Positions 53,601 to 63,958 of a stretch of 64,000 bases of DNA are shown piece after piece. The position numbers and the translations under genes are program-made. The stretch is from Endotrypanum monterogeii (taxonomy: Eukaryota > Euglenozoa > Kinetoplastea > Trypanosomatida > Trypanosomatidae). Each line of letters starts with the position of its first letter. Position 1 is the first letter of the stretch. The notes under the pieces are model-generated. The model had not been told where the DNA came from. It searched no databases and saw only the letters and a program-made list of their open reading frames with translations. The stretch lies in NCBI GenBank assembly GCA_000333855.2, contig CM007320.1, positions 1,016,869 to 1,080,868 on the forward strand, given 5' to 3'.

Positions 53601-56600
53601 TCGCGGCCGGGTCAACATGCACTGCCCCTGCCGTTGCCGATGGAGCTGGTTTCGGCCACTTCAACGCCTGAAACGCAGTCGCGGGGGACTGTGGAAGAGG
53701 TGTTGCCACTGTCGTCTCCGCGAAGACGCCGGTATCGCCAGCGGAGGTGAAGTACAGCGGGGGGCCGAGAGCGCCGAGGCACAGCATGGGCAGTTGAACC
53801 GCGGGCGGCGTCGGTGTGCCGACGCTAGTGGAGAAACTGGCGTTTGGGCTTGCTATGGTGTAACCCTCACGAGTTTCCTGTGAAGTCGATTTTTGCAGGG
53901 TAGACTTGGATAAGGCTGCTGACGTATCAAAGCTGATCTCGTTCTCCTCAACCTCGTCGTCGTCTTGCGATACGTAGCTAGTATCACCAGCAAAGGCACT
54001 TCGAGTGTCTCGGAAGCCATCTGTGATTTCCCGTTGCTTCGACTGCTCCCGGTAAAATTTATCCTCCTGCGCAGCAGCCGTGTCGCCTGAGCTGGCGAAG
54101 TACAGAGGTGGCATCAGACCGGTGAGAGACAGTCGAGGCTTCACAGGAGGAGCTGGGGCGGTGGATCGTGTCGGGGTTGACGCGGAAACACCTGAGATGG
54201 AGAGCGATCTTTGACCCCTTACTTCCGGCGCGTCTCTACCAGAGATAGAGCTGTGCCTCTCTCTCCTCTGTCGCTCACCCCTGACGCCGCTCACCTGCCC
54301 CAAATCCGAAACCTTTGTCGCCACTTGTAGGTTGGCCCTCGTGGAAACCCTCGCAGCCCGTGACCGCAGATAAACTGGCATCGACTTTCGCTGCTGTCTC
54401 GAGTGACCTAGTGGTGATGACTGCTGGGACTTTCCGGGTAGCCCTTCACCACCCTCGCTCATCCCTGGCGCCACTGTAGCGGAGCTGTTGGAGGAAAAGT
54501 CAGTGAAGTCCCCGAAGGTCTTCCTCTCATGGTCCTCAGCGCCAAAGCACGGATCTAGAGAACGGTCGAAGGAAACACCAGACATTCCAACGTCCCTCCA
54601 ACTCGGGTTCGTCTCGCTCTGCGCACCGTCAACCGAAATCTCGCCATCGTCAATGGCCTCATCCTCATCGAGCTCCTGTCGGCCGCTGATCATCTCCAGG
54701 AGTCGTCCAAACACAGAAGCGACGGACAAATTAGCTGCTGTGTTGTGAGCTTCAGAGGAGTTCCAGCACAGCTTTCGTAATGCCGACAAAAGCACCCGGC
54801 AGTACTGCGTCCACAAATGTTGACTCAGTCGGTGGAAAGGAGTCGTCGGAGGACGCACTCGCAGTGAACCCGATGGCCGGTACATCCCATCACCACGCGC
54901 GTTGAACTCAGCGTGGATCGGTGACGACGGAAGAGGACCAGCACTATTTCCAGGCGAGGTCACGTTGTCCGTACTATCCATGTGCTCACTCGTTGCGTGG
55001 TCGAACACCGTTGAAGATCTACTTGCCCCCAGCGCCTGTATATCCGCATAGAAAGCCTGCACATACCGCAGAAAAAGTAACCGCACGTATGTGGACGCGT
55101 ACTTTTTCGGCATCACCGACTCGGTGGCAGCCTTCATGGAAGCGATTGTCTTGTAATGTGCCTGCAATGCCTTATCCTGTACCCGGGTCGCAACTTCGCT
55201 CGCCGTGGAAGTGAAATGTGCAAAGGTGTCTGTGTCTAGTGGCGCAGCGGCAAGGCGCAGAAGGCGCAGAAGCTCTACACGAATCCAAAGCCCACCGCAC
55301 ACCTCGCGCATTAGGCGTCGATGCTCCGACGCAGGAAAGCAGCTTGGTGACTGATCGACAGGAGAGACAGTGCAATGGAAACAGCAACGCTCGTGCACTG
55401 CTGCACGGGCAACGCCGGAAGCACGGCCACCGACGCTTGTGTCCACAGATGAAGGTGGACAAGCATATGGAATTGATAACAGCTGTGCGCATGGACCTGT
55501 GGAAGTATTGAGGAGGGAGGTGACAGCGCTTACTTGTAACGATGGAGCACAGTCACGAGAAGAACGATGAAATTCCGGGTACAGCAGGTTCGACGCCCTT
55601 GCTGCCGGATCCTTTCGAACAGACGAATTGAGGTACAAGCTCACCAGCTGAGCGTGCTCGAGAATGCGAGTGAGGTGGGAGTAGCGCTGAAATCGCGCCC
55701 CTGGCCACCACATCGTGCTGCACATGCCCAAGCTACGAATAGACCCCTCTGCGCCAATCGCAGCACGCGCTGCTGGCACACCAGCAGCAGCAGAGGCAGA
55801 CGGTGGGGATTGTCGCGTTGTAAAAGAAGAATCGTGTTGCGTGGCGGATTCCAAAGGCGCCGATGTGCAAAGCAAGAGCCTCTCCCAGAAGAGATGTGAG
55901 GAATGATTCTCTGACGCCCCACCTGAAGCTGCTCCAGCATTCGATGACGCCCCACGAGCCCTGGCAAAGCGAAGCTGAGCCTGTCTGCCATCTAAGGTAA
56001 AGTGGTTCACTGCTGATTGAAGCACCATCGACGTGTACATGCTGAGGAACTCCTGCACCCGGCCAAGCTGCGAGTCTGTCACAGCCCGCTGTGAGCCTGT
56101 ACCCGCCGAGAGAGGCAGATCCCCAAGACCACAGAAGTGCAGCGACCCACCGATCCCTGTCGACCCCATTGCAACCATGTCGTCCATAAAATCAGTGGAT
56201 GGGACCCCCGCATGAGAGGCGCTCACCGTCAGCTGGTAAAGGTAGAGTGGCTTTTCTGGCAGATACAACGCAACATCAAGGAGAACGTCAACTATCTCCA
56301 AGAAATAGTGAATCGACAACTCCATCCAGCATGTCTGGGAATCAGATATCTCTGAGTGCTTGGCAGCAATGCCGCAGGTGCCGCCGCCCTCGGTGCTGTA
56401 TACGCTGGCTGATTCACATACGCTCTCGTGGCGAGCAGAACCGTCTGCCATGGGGGACGTGCTCAGGCTTTCATCACCACTAGAGTCATCGGCAAACAGC
56501 ACGCCCTCGCGCAACTGCTGCTCACTCGCAGCGCCGCTCTCCATTTCGGCCGACAACGCCTTGCAGACGCTCTCCATGAAGGCGACGACAACCCCAAGCA

Positions 56601-59600
56601 CTTTTTCAGCCGGCTCAACCAGATGCGAGGTGATAAAGACTCTCAACGCGGCTTGCGAGGCCATCGACGAATTTCTCCCATCCACCTCATCACCGCAGCC
56701 GCAGCAGCCAGATAGGGTGATGGAATGCAAATGGCACCGGCCACCGTACAGCGCATAACCCCGAGCACGCGTCAGGAGAAAAAATTGCGCTAGCCCGGCT
56801 AGGTGCCACACTGCCCCTTTCAGGGAGCTTGGTGTGTTGTGGTCGCCCTGAAACAGGTGCGCGGTGGTGTCCACAAGAGAGGCAAAGCTGCTGAACCACA
56901 CATCCACAAAGCTGAGTGATTTATCATGAAGAGAAGCCGACCGGTGAATGGCCTGATGTTCCGACGCTTTCAAAGAGTCGCTTCTCTTCTTTATCGTGGA
57001 CCCCACAGCCGTTTTTGCTCCCCCCGCACCTGTGGTTGTCGCCAGAGCGGTCGACGCATGCGAGCGACGCCCTCGGGAGTAGTGGTGGGAAACTCCCGTG
57101 TCAAGAGTGATGTACTGCAGCAACACCTGCACCTTGGCAGCATCCTTCCTCTGCAGTGCACTCAAAGAGAGACTAATCAAGTTTTCGCGAATGTAGGCTG
57201 AAAGACGCTGCCACCGCGAGCGACTACTGCCGAGACCGAACACCTTCGCTAGGTCCATCGGTAGGGGTCCAAGCGGTGGAACTGCCTCCCCAGTTGTTGT
57301 GGGTGCCTTAGCCCCCGAGTGGTCAAACGAAGCAGGAACATGCGAAGAAAATTTTGATGGATGCCTCTTCACCTGGACTCTGTTGACTGTCACTGTCACC
57401 GCTTTGCCCGATACAGGTTCGGGGCTCTTTTCCACGCTTTTGCCGACAGAAGTCATCCCCTCGGCTCGCACGTCGCTTCCTTTCGGTACGGCCTCACTCA
57501 TGACATGTGAAAGCAAAACCAATGCGAGTGAGAACGCCACCTCAAGTGCTCGAGCATTGTCGAGAAATAACTGGCTGCTGTTCGCTGCGATGGCGTCTCT
57601 GCATGAACTCAGACTATCCATCAGCAACCTCTGCTCCTTGGATAGCGACGGGACTGTTGAAAAAAGTGTCGGAGATGTTCCATTTATGGTGGCATGGCGA
57701 CAAGAAAATGTATGATTGGCTGAGAGTCGCTCTGCTGCCACATGAGACGTCGTCGCAACTGTAGGAGGCAGCCCACCCTCCACTACACTGCCCGTTGTGG
57801 GGTTCTCTCTCCATGTGTTCTGCGGACGGACACTGACAGCCGGCGCCGCGGGGGTCGACGAGGTGCCGAGACCGTCGGTGCACCCACGTGGGGGAAGAGC
57901 AGCTCCAAGGCTCTCCACAACTCCACTTTCAGTGCATGCAGAAGCCAGATTGGCGTCAGCAAACAGTAACCCCTCCTGTGCCACAGCAGGAAGCAAAGGC
58001 AAAAGTGTGTTCATGTCCTGCGTTGCGTATAGGGTGCCCAACTTTCGTGCAAACTGCACGGCAAAGCTCGCCTGGTGCAACTCTTTTTCAACACGCCCCA
58101 GGCCGGGGGCAAAGTCGGCCGAGGGCATCACAGAGCCCAGGCGAAAAACCTTGTGTGCAGACTGCTCCGTTAAGTCATTACAGAACATTTCACTACTACC
58201 TTCATCTGTTCGGTTGTCACTGTCCTTTCTCGCAGTCTCCTCATCGCATTCACTAACATCCGAGTCTTCCGCGAACAGTGATACACAAGGGTTATTGCGG
58301 GTGATGGCGTCTGGCCGAGACTGCTGCGATAGCATGTGTGGGAAACCAACAGCCCCTCCAGCTACAGTAGCTTCCACCTCAACTCTATCCAGGTAGCGAA
58401 CAGTGTTTTCGTGCAACCCACGTGCTGTGGTATTCGCTGAATCAGCTGTCTCTAGCCATTGCAAGTACAACTCCGCCGTTGACGGCGCAGAAAAGCCCCT
58501 GCGATGTTCACTTTGCAGCTCCTCTCCGATCCAAGGTGAGATTTTGTGCCCGCCGCAGCTCTCCGAGACGTAGCTGGCACCCCGACCTCTGTATGGAGGA
58601 CTTCTTCGCGTTATACCACCGCGACTGCCGCTTCGGTCAACTGGAATGGAACTTGTGCCTCCGAACGTGAGAACAGTATGATCCTTTAGGGAGATCCGTC
58701 TATCTGACGTCGCGTTGGTACTGATGAATGAGGGGACAGCAACGGCGCCAAAGACGCCCACATTCCCACTCCCAGAGGAAGACTCCATTCCCACAGGTGC
58801 CTTGTCAGTAACACGTTGCTCTGAGCTGGGAAACAGTGCGGCAACCCCAAGGGCATCGCTAGCAGCCGCGCCGCTCTGCAATGGAAGCAGGCGCTCCATA
58901 ACGGTGCTATGTGTCATCTGCACACCGCTAAGGGCAAGAAACGTGTTCGCCGTCAACAGCGTCTCTGCGGTAGATTGAACGCGCATATACTCGCGCCTCT
59001 GGAGCTGCCGCGCCAAGGTCTCTACTGTTGGTAAAAGTTGGGGTAGTGAAAGCGGTGGTTGCACGCCCATCGTCGACGACGATGGTATCAACGCTTTGTG
59101 AGGCCCCGTGGATTCCACGGGATTCACAGAAGCTCTCTGTGCCTCTTGCTGCTGGTGGATCACATCATTTGCCAGCCCAGACGCGGCGTATAACCAAATC
59201 CAGAATGGCAACTGCACAGAAGCACTTGCCTCGCATGGCTCAGAGACATCCGTCGAGGGTGACATCGAGGCCCCACACTCAGTCATCTTGAGACAAAGCC
59301 TCAGATAGGTGGTGATACGGGACCACAAAAGTGTGTGTGCCAGGTGCTGCAGCTCCCGAAGCTCAGATGACACCCATGTTCTCACAGGATGCGAGTGAAG
59401 AGGTCTGCTCGCCTGCTCGGTCTGCGAGGGGTGCAGGGAATGAACAGACGCAGAGCTTGCCGATCGCTTTTGCACGTTGGTCACTCCGGTGTGACTGCGT
59501 CGATAGAGAGATGTCGTTGCCGCTGTGTCTAGACCACTGAGCTCACCAGCACCACTGCTGTCGCCACCTTTACATCTGAGAAGCTCTGTCATCACCCCCT

Positions 59601-61032
59601 CCAGAGCTGCTGCGGTTGAAGTAGGGTGAAGGACTGCGTAAAGGTGTTCTGCAATTGTGTGAGCTATAAGAACGATGCCGCGCGGCAAGTCCTCCTCCTC
59701 TGGATGCTGTGCCGCGTGCCCCGCGGGTCCTGGTGCCTCGCGCTGTGATTCGATGTCGGCAATTGGCGTTGAAGAAAAAGAGGCGCTGGCCTTGACGCCG
59801 ATCGTGGTGCCGTGGTTGCGCACCCAGTCATCTGAAATACAGTCATTGGAAAGACCCGACATAACACGGTGGTCACTACCGTCGGGCATAACATCGGCGA
59901 GAAGAATCGTTGGATTTCCGTGCCGGTGGCTGGAAATGGTGCCCTGTTGCAGATACCTCGCATTTCGGGAGGTCAGATATTCCGCTCCCGGAGAAGACGC
60001 TGGAATCCCCTCAGACGGCGCCGCTTTTGCCTCTCCTGATCTTGGCCACGTAGCTGCCGAGCTGCCCTGGAGCTGTTGGCGGCTCAAAGCACTGTGGCAC
60101 TGCTCTACCGCGGCAGCGAAGTCATCAAAAAGTTCTTCCAAGTGCCTCTGCATAACCGGCAAAGCGGCTGCCGAACTCACAGTAATGCCCTTGGAGCTCT
60201 CCACGGGGGCCCTCGGTGCCTGGGATGAACCCGCCTTGGGGTCGCGAGATGTGCCTACAACCCTGCTGTCGATGATGCTGCAGCGGTCAGCAGGAGGAGA
60301 TACGAAAAGTTGGTTCGACCTCTCGACGGCGGATATCTGAGGAGGAGGATACGCAGCTGCTGCTTGAACAGCAGCGAGCGCTGTCTTGCTGGAGGGAAAA
60401 CTCTTAAAAATCACCTTCGGTTGACCGGAACGCCTTCCGGGTTCCCTTTTCGGCGTCCCTTCTGTTGTCGGCAATGAAGATACTTGAGTGGAAGACGATA
60501 ACGTAATCGAAGGTTCAAGTTGGCGCGTCTCACTGGAGGCGAACTGGGAAAGGTGGCCATACGCATTCACACTAGCTATGCAAGCGACCCGACACCCATT
60601 CCGCCCCCTCTCCCCACCATTAGACGCGGAGGAAGAGATCCATTGTGCAGGTGTCATCTTGTCTAGATCAACTGCGCCGGCAGGCTCGATGATAAGACCG
60701 CAGAAGGGAAAAAGCTGCGTTACTTGGGCACGGAGTGTCTTTGTAAGCGAATCATCCATTTCATGAAGGACGCACGAGGAATGTAAGCTGCTGGGCGTAG
60801 GGAGGTGAAGTGACCGTTCAGCCGAATCTTTAGCTGCAGCCCTGCGAGACATGAGAGCGCGCAGCAATACCGAGTATAAAACACTCGTCGGGGTGGAGCT
60901 GGTTGCCGGCGCAGTTGTCAGCGAAGCAGAAGCCATTGACGCTGACTCTGTGCGAAGCCCCACAACGCTGCTGTCCTCCTTCAGAATTGTGGCGCATAAA
61001 GATGACCGAGATTTAACCCGCCTCAGCTCCAT
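50680..61032 (-). CDS. Very large protein kinase (3450 residues) with C-terminal kinase domain
   Basis: ATG at 61032 starts one uninterrupted frame of 3450 residues. The first 2800 residues are mostly Ser/Thr/Ala-rich and probably disordered, with scattered helical stretches (for example near 1000-1100 and 1480-1900). A motif PPLYF(A/T)S(S/A/T)GDT occurs three times, at about 2307, 2423 and 2508. The kinase domain runs from about 2900 to the end: glycine loop RIGSGGYGSV at 2905-2914, lysine in CEVAVKHI, HGDIKCDN with catalytic Asp3148, CDFGSCD with Asp3181, QPPEH in place of APE, and SADIWACGCLLYEMLTG. All main catalytic residues are present, so it should be active. HGD replaces HRD, and long inserts interrupt the lobes. 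It is a Ser/Thr kinase by the IKxxN pattern. Group membership is unclear. Confidence 0.9.
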   Translation of the reverse strand: MELRRVKSRSSLCATILKEDSSVVGLRTESASMASASLTTAPATSSTPTSVLYSVLLRALMSRRAAAKDSAERSLHLPTPSSLHSSCVLHEMDDSLTKTLRAQVTQLFPFCGLIIEPAGAVDLDKMTPAQWISSSASNGGERGRNGCRVACIASVNAYGHLSQFASSETRQLEPSITLSSSTQVSSLPTTEGTPKREPGRRSGQPKVIFKSFPSSKTALAAVQAAAAYPPPQISAVERSNQLFVSPPADRCSIIDSRVVGTSRDPKAGSSQAPRAPVESSKGITVSSAAALPVMQRHLEELFDDFAAAVEQCHSALSRQQLQGSSAATWPRSGEAKAAPSEGIPASSPGAEYLTSRNARYLQQGTISSHRHGNPTILLADVMPDGSDHRVMSGLSNDCISDDWVRNHGTTIGVKASASFSSTPIADIESQREAPGPAGHAAQHPEEEDLPRGIVLIAHTIAEHLYAVLHPTSTAAALEGVMTELLRCKGGDSSGAGELSGLDTAATTSLYRRSHTGVTNVQKRSASSASVHSLHPSQTEQASRPLHSHPVRTWVSSELRELQHLAHTLLWSRITTYLRLCLKMTECGASMSPSTDVSEPCEASASVQLPFWIWLYAASGLANDVIHQQQEAQRASVNPVESTGPHKALIPSSSTMGVQPPLSLPQLLPTVETLARQLQRREYMRVQSTAETLLTANTFLALSGVQMTHSTVMERLLPLQSGAAASDALGVAALFPSSEQRVTDKAPVGMESSSGSGNVGVFGAVAVPSFISTNATSDRRISLKDHTVLTFGGTSSIPVDRSGSRGGITRRSPPYRGRGASYVSESCGGHKISPWIGEELQSEHRRGFSAPSTAELYLQWLETADSANTTARGLHENTVRYLDRVEVEATVAGGAVGFPHMLSQQSRPDAITRNNPCVSLFAEDSDVSECDEETARKDSDNRTDEGSSEMFCNDLTEQSAHKVFRLGSVMPSADFAPGLGRVEKELHQASFAVQFARKLGTLYATQDMNTLLPLLPAVAQEGLLFADANLASACTESGVVESLGAALPPRGCTDGLGTSSTPAAPAVSVRPQNTWRENPTTGSVVEGGLPPTVATTSHVAAERLSANHTFSCRHATINGTSPTLFSTVPSLSKEQRLLMDSLSSCRDAIAANSSQLFLDNARALEVAFSLALVLLSHVMSEAVPKGSDVRAEGMTSVGKSVEKSPEPVSGKAVTVTVNRVQVKRHPSKFSSHVPASFDHSGAKAPTTTGEAVPPLGPLPMDLAKVFGLGSSRSRWQRLSAYIRENLISLSLSALQRKDAAKVQVLLQYITLDTGVSHHYSRGRRSHASTALATTTGAGGAKTAVGSTIKKRSDSLKASEHQAIHRSASLHDKSLSFVDVWFSSFASLVDTTAHLFQGDHNTPSSLKGAVWHLAGLAQFFLLTRARGYALYGGRCHLHSITLSGCCGCGDEVDGRNSSMASQAALRVFITSHLVEPAEKVLGVVVAFMESVCKALSAEMESGAASEQQLREGVLFADDSSGDESLSTSPMADGSARHESVCESASVYSTEGGGTCGIAAKHSEISDSQTCWMELSIHYFLEIVDVLLDVALYLPEKPLYLYQLTVSASHAGVPSTDFMDDMVAMGSTGIGGSLHFCGLGDLPLSAGTGSQRAVTDSQLGRVQEFLSMYTSMVLQSAVNHFTLDGRQAQLRFARARGASSNAGAASGGASENHSSHLFWERLLLCTSAPLESATQHDSSFTTRQSPPSASAAAGVPAARAAIGAEGSIRSLGMCSTMWWPGARFQRYSHLTRILEHAQLVSLYLNSSVRKDPAARASNLLYPEFHRSSRDCAPSLQVSAVTSLLNTSTGPCAQLLSIPYACPPSSVDTSVGGRASGVARAAVHERCCFHCTVSPVDQSPSCFPASEHRRLMREVCGGLWIRVELLRLLRLAAAPLDTDTFAHFTSTASEVATRVQDKALQAHYKTIASMKAATESVMPKKYASTYVRLLFLRYVQAFYADIQALGASRSSTVFDHATSEHMDSTDNVTSPGNSAGPLPSSPIHAEFNARGDGMYRPSGSLRVRPPTTPFHRLSQHLWTQYCRVLLSALRKLCWNSSEAHNTAANLSVASVFGRLLEMISGRQELDEDEAIDDGEISVDGAQSETNPSWRDVGMSGVSFDRSLDPCFGAEDHERKTFGDFTDFSSNSSATVAPGMSEGGEGLPGKSQQSSPLGHSRQQRKSMPVYLRSRAARVSTRANLQVATKVSDLGQVSGVRGERQRRERHSSISGRDAPEVRGQRSLSISGVSASTPTRSTAPAPPVKPRLSLTGLMPPLYFASSGDTAAAQEDKFYREQSKQREITDGFRDTRSAFAGDTSYVSQDDDEVEENEISFDTSAALSKSTLQKSTSQETREGYTIASPNASFSTSVGTPTPPAVQLPMLCLGALGPPLYFTSAGDTGVFAETTVATPLPQSPATAFQALKWPKPAPSATAGAVHVDPAATGAPLRAAPPPPTTATVAGFLLPKLSFDSLGPPLYFTSTGDTGGFVEEQIQRPPVAVGGAAAAQPRVDVDCARLAFLTVDVASNGVVNPTTATASGVNVLHPPTNETTIAQARGSLSSFVSNSSSVFSSCSDLAPVRGGGDGGDYEREEGGGCAGHTGGQGAKGQVRARQYGGSVSSLNSQPIREVGMPSQGTSQPQCKRVHRASRLVLTPTVAPVVTMELILSICSIILQQGSGMIQYVYTVSSLTQKRMLPGICSSSQRRWHTGGSRVAAASGTSCMQNTDAVQGDRWRYTPQHSPSSFHVIQAMHNYLKDNRNKVVIDLLEEWVLDKYAATERARMALFETIYGPSRQPKDLPQPPHVFSSYNINSNSHINSECFQHPQHPHEGIVGGGGNGKPNAAMLVGRYVLLRLLLPRLITPLVTQKNERRIGSGGYGSVTSGFVQELGADGETQLPAEWGQQGFRWRPAETGGGATSGGFGIGGGGNTPHSAHTVPSLATAAERVTPSALDGMRAPWRKAAQRIAQVACKCEVAVKHIPLSARGSESGNLPLCHAEVLAMYRLCGHPHIVPLLSFDNTKDEYILVLPHYAQGSLRLWRQKYYPLGCAVLKMPPGVRGMCKSASMSAMAGPAALSKPTSASVPNTSLFATCARCLLQVLKAVTFMHDQHIRHGDIKCDNVLIAAADAGGERDKVNLPMLPSSVCLCDFGSCDTCDDDDMKNLKHDIMAGETRFLAGRWGVGRGTEAIQPPEHMSAKRRYVLLRRIMEAGAPVAAAAAQSPPSVALSERVDAGAHAASILGSSVEYPPPRSRAGELMELTGRQVTEWLRRAELSADIWACGCLLYEMLTGRMLFGEARLGRLLVLAAAGAGESQTNATVTSKTNAAASTFETPHRPTQRATASTRTNVAGDEGFGATSPISRRALDDWERQDLEGAVGERVVNFMSALLDLDPLQRPSAHEALYSWEDIMVEAGLDV

Positions 61033-61125
61033 GATGACAGCCGTCGTGGGTGATCAATGTAGGTGAAAATGAAAAAGATTTTTTTTTAAGCAAGAGGGTG
61101 TGAGCTGCGCGCTACGAAAATCGAA

Positions 61126-61165
<40 letters not shown>

Positions 61166-62865
61166 CTGTAGATAATGATGCTACTCTGAGTGTACAAGTA
61201 AGAATTTTTTTCAACTGTGTGCTGACGCCTCTCTCCACTTGACGCTGAACGAACAAAAAATAAATTAAATAAATAAAAGCAAAAAATTAATAATACCAAA
61301 TCCAAAAAGACGACAACGAACACGAGGTGTGTGAGGCTTGGTAAAGCCGACGGAAGAACGAAGAGGTTTCGAGAAACAAAGCACAGCCCACACTCGCACG
61401 GAAAACAAGATGAGTTGATTCACCGAACAAGAAGCCAGATCAATACGACGAGTCTACACAAATCGGAAAGGACCTACACAGAGAGAAACAGGAGAAATAA
61501 AAGCACAGACAACGTCCAAAGAGGGTATCAGTGTTTGGGGAGGGGCAGAAGGGGGATGGTGATCAAAAAATGAAGGAGTTGAAAGTCGAAAAAGGTTACT
61601 GCGGAGAGGGGATAAAAGCAGCTTGAAAGAACAGCAGATGCCTGAACGAAAAAAAAAAATTGCTGCGTTTTTTTTTTTTCTACGAAACCCTCTAGTCAGA
61701 AGCAAGAGTGCCCCATAGACACACAGAGGTCAGCTGTGGTACTTTAAGCGGAAACTTGAACTTCAGCTTTTGCACACGCAGAGAGCGATACACGGAAAAC
61801 GAGGGTGCAAGGAAGCGAAATCGGTTCGAGATGTCGACAGAAATGAGCCGGAGAGAAAGAGAGCTGGTGAGTGACCGTGAAGAGAGAAAAAAAAGAAAGA
61901 GAGAAACTGTAATGAACCCAAAAAGTACGACAAAAACAAAAGATAAGGTTCCACTTGAAGTCGAAGAAAAAAAAAGGGCAGAGACAAAAAAAAACATCTA
62001 GACCCTATACGTCCCTTTCCCTCCTCCCTCCGATACCCCAAGGAGACTCTAATCAATGCACCTGATGCCTTCTATCACACACACACACACACACACACAC
62101 GCACAGAGAGAAAGAGAAAGCCCTACGGGAATAAAATAGACCGCCAAGCCTGCTCTGAAAATTAACTTGTACCTCGTCTTTTTTTTTTTTGCTTTCGATA
62201 TCTGTAATGCAACCAACGACTGCTTGACGTACACACATACACAGACGTATTCACAACCCTCCGAATCTAAAGATGGGACTAGACTAAGATAGACGTTGAG
62301 GAGCGTAGGAGTCAACGAAAAGAAAAAAAAACAAAAAAAAAGGTAATTCGAGCAAAAAAGAGAGGTATCACAGAAAACTGAGATGCAAAGCGCCGTGGGA
62401 CAGTGCACTTCCACGATTTCCGATCACAATAAAGAAAAAAAAACTGAAAGGCACAAACAGAAAAATAGCAGTAAGTCAGGAGAATCGGTGATTCGAGATG
62501 GTCGCGTGCAAACCTGCCTCGATACCAGTTTTACTTCCCCTCGTGAGTCACACAGCGAGGGCGCGGGACTGAACACAAGCGAAGGTACTTCGTCTACTGG
62601 ACAAGCAACTTGACAGGAGGAGAAAAAAACGAATACGGGAGGATCTTGGGGCAACGCCGGGATCCCTGAGCCACCAGTACGTACTGTCGCGTGACACCCG
62701 GTGATATCGTTTGTTTCATTTAGTGGATTATCGTTTTCAGAATCGCGTATGTGCGTTCGATTTTTTTTTGGTTTGTACACAGGCCCAGGAAACGACCAGA
62801 GTGTCGGCAAAGGTGGGGATTTGTATGCAAAAAAAAAAACGTAACAGACGTATATGAATATTTGT

Positions 62866-62870
<5 letters not shown>

Positions 62871-62897
<27 letters not shown>

Positions 62898-62898
62898 G

Positions 62899-62932
<34 letters not shown>
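62871..62932. repeat. (TA)n tract
   Basis: Two TA runs separated only by GTGAT, about 62 bases in total, close to where the strand bias of the spacer changes. Confidence 0.95.
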
Positions 62933-62933
<1 letters not shown>

Positions 62934-63460
62934 GGTAGAGTGGAAAACGGGGAAGTCGAGAAGGTTTGTCAGAGTGGCTTAACGATTACAACGACATATA
63001 TGCGCAAACGAGGGGGGAGAAACTGGATACCATAAAATCCCGCGGCAGTCATTCCCTCCTTTAGCAACACTCGGAAATACATGTAGCGCCACCAGTGAGC
63101 CTCGCAGCGACAGAACCCGCAAAGAGCAGCTCACTACTATTTCCTTACTGGACACTCAATGCTTTAGCTCTCCGATTTATCCGGCGACGAGTTATATTTT
63201 CTCACACCTCTTCCACTCCTCTCAGCCAACTCCACGGACACTCCCCCTGCCAGAGCCGTCATCTCGATATACACCGCACAGCTCGATGCTCTCAGCCGCC
63301 TTCAGTGGCCCGAACCACCAACGTTCATCTCAACACACAACTGCCTCCACTTCGGGCTCATCAAAAACAAACAGAACCTTTTTCACCCTAAAATCGAATC
63401 GTAGCGAAACACAGCAAGCTGACGCAACGCGCAAACACACACACACACACACACACACAC

Positions 63461-63504
63461 GTATATACGGACACGACTCACGCGGGCGCCGGCGCGGGCG
63501 GGTA
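63461..63504. repeat. 44-bp GC-rich element after a CA tract, copy 1
   Basis: GTATATACGGACACGACTCA is followed by a G/C-rich stretch ending GGCGGGTA, directly after a CA tract. The identical 44 bases recur 496 bases to the right. Confidence 0.95.
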
Positions 63505-63922
63505 CAGCGAACTGTCAGATTTCAAGGACTAGAGGTTACATCTCATGAAGGCGCGCGACAGCGAGCTGGCGCGCAGCGCAGTCGGATATATGCTTGTTCT
63601 CGTTGATCATCAGATGTCCCCCTCCCCGCACACACGCCACGCGCGCAATCACAGTACCCGCTCTTCCTCACACCATCCATCGGCACCACTCATCGACACG
63701 AGAGCGGGACGAGCGAAGTGCAGGTGGGTCGCCCCGCACACAAACGCAACGCGCACACGCAACCAAAGCGCAAGTCAGCGGATGACGCTTAACAGGGGTT
63801 CACTCAAGTGGCCGCGCAATGCGACGCTTCAGAGGGGACTACCGCGAGGCAGCCCCCCGTGGTGATTGTTGTATGTTCTGCATCACGCTTGCACCGCGTA
63901 CACGCTACCCACAGCACGGCAC

Positions 63923-63956
<34 letters not shown>

Positions 63957-63958
<2 letters not shown>

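Noticed and set aside
62966..63036. A-box-like sequence AGTGGCTTAACGA
   Set aside because: No B box at tRNA spacing and no acceptor pairing.
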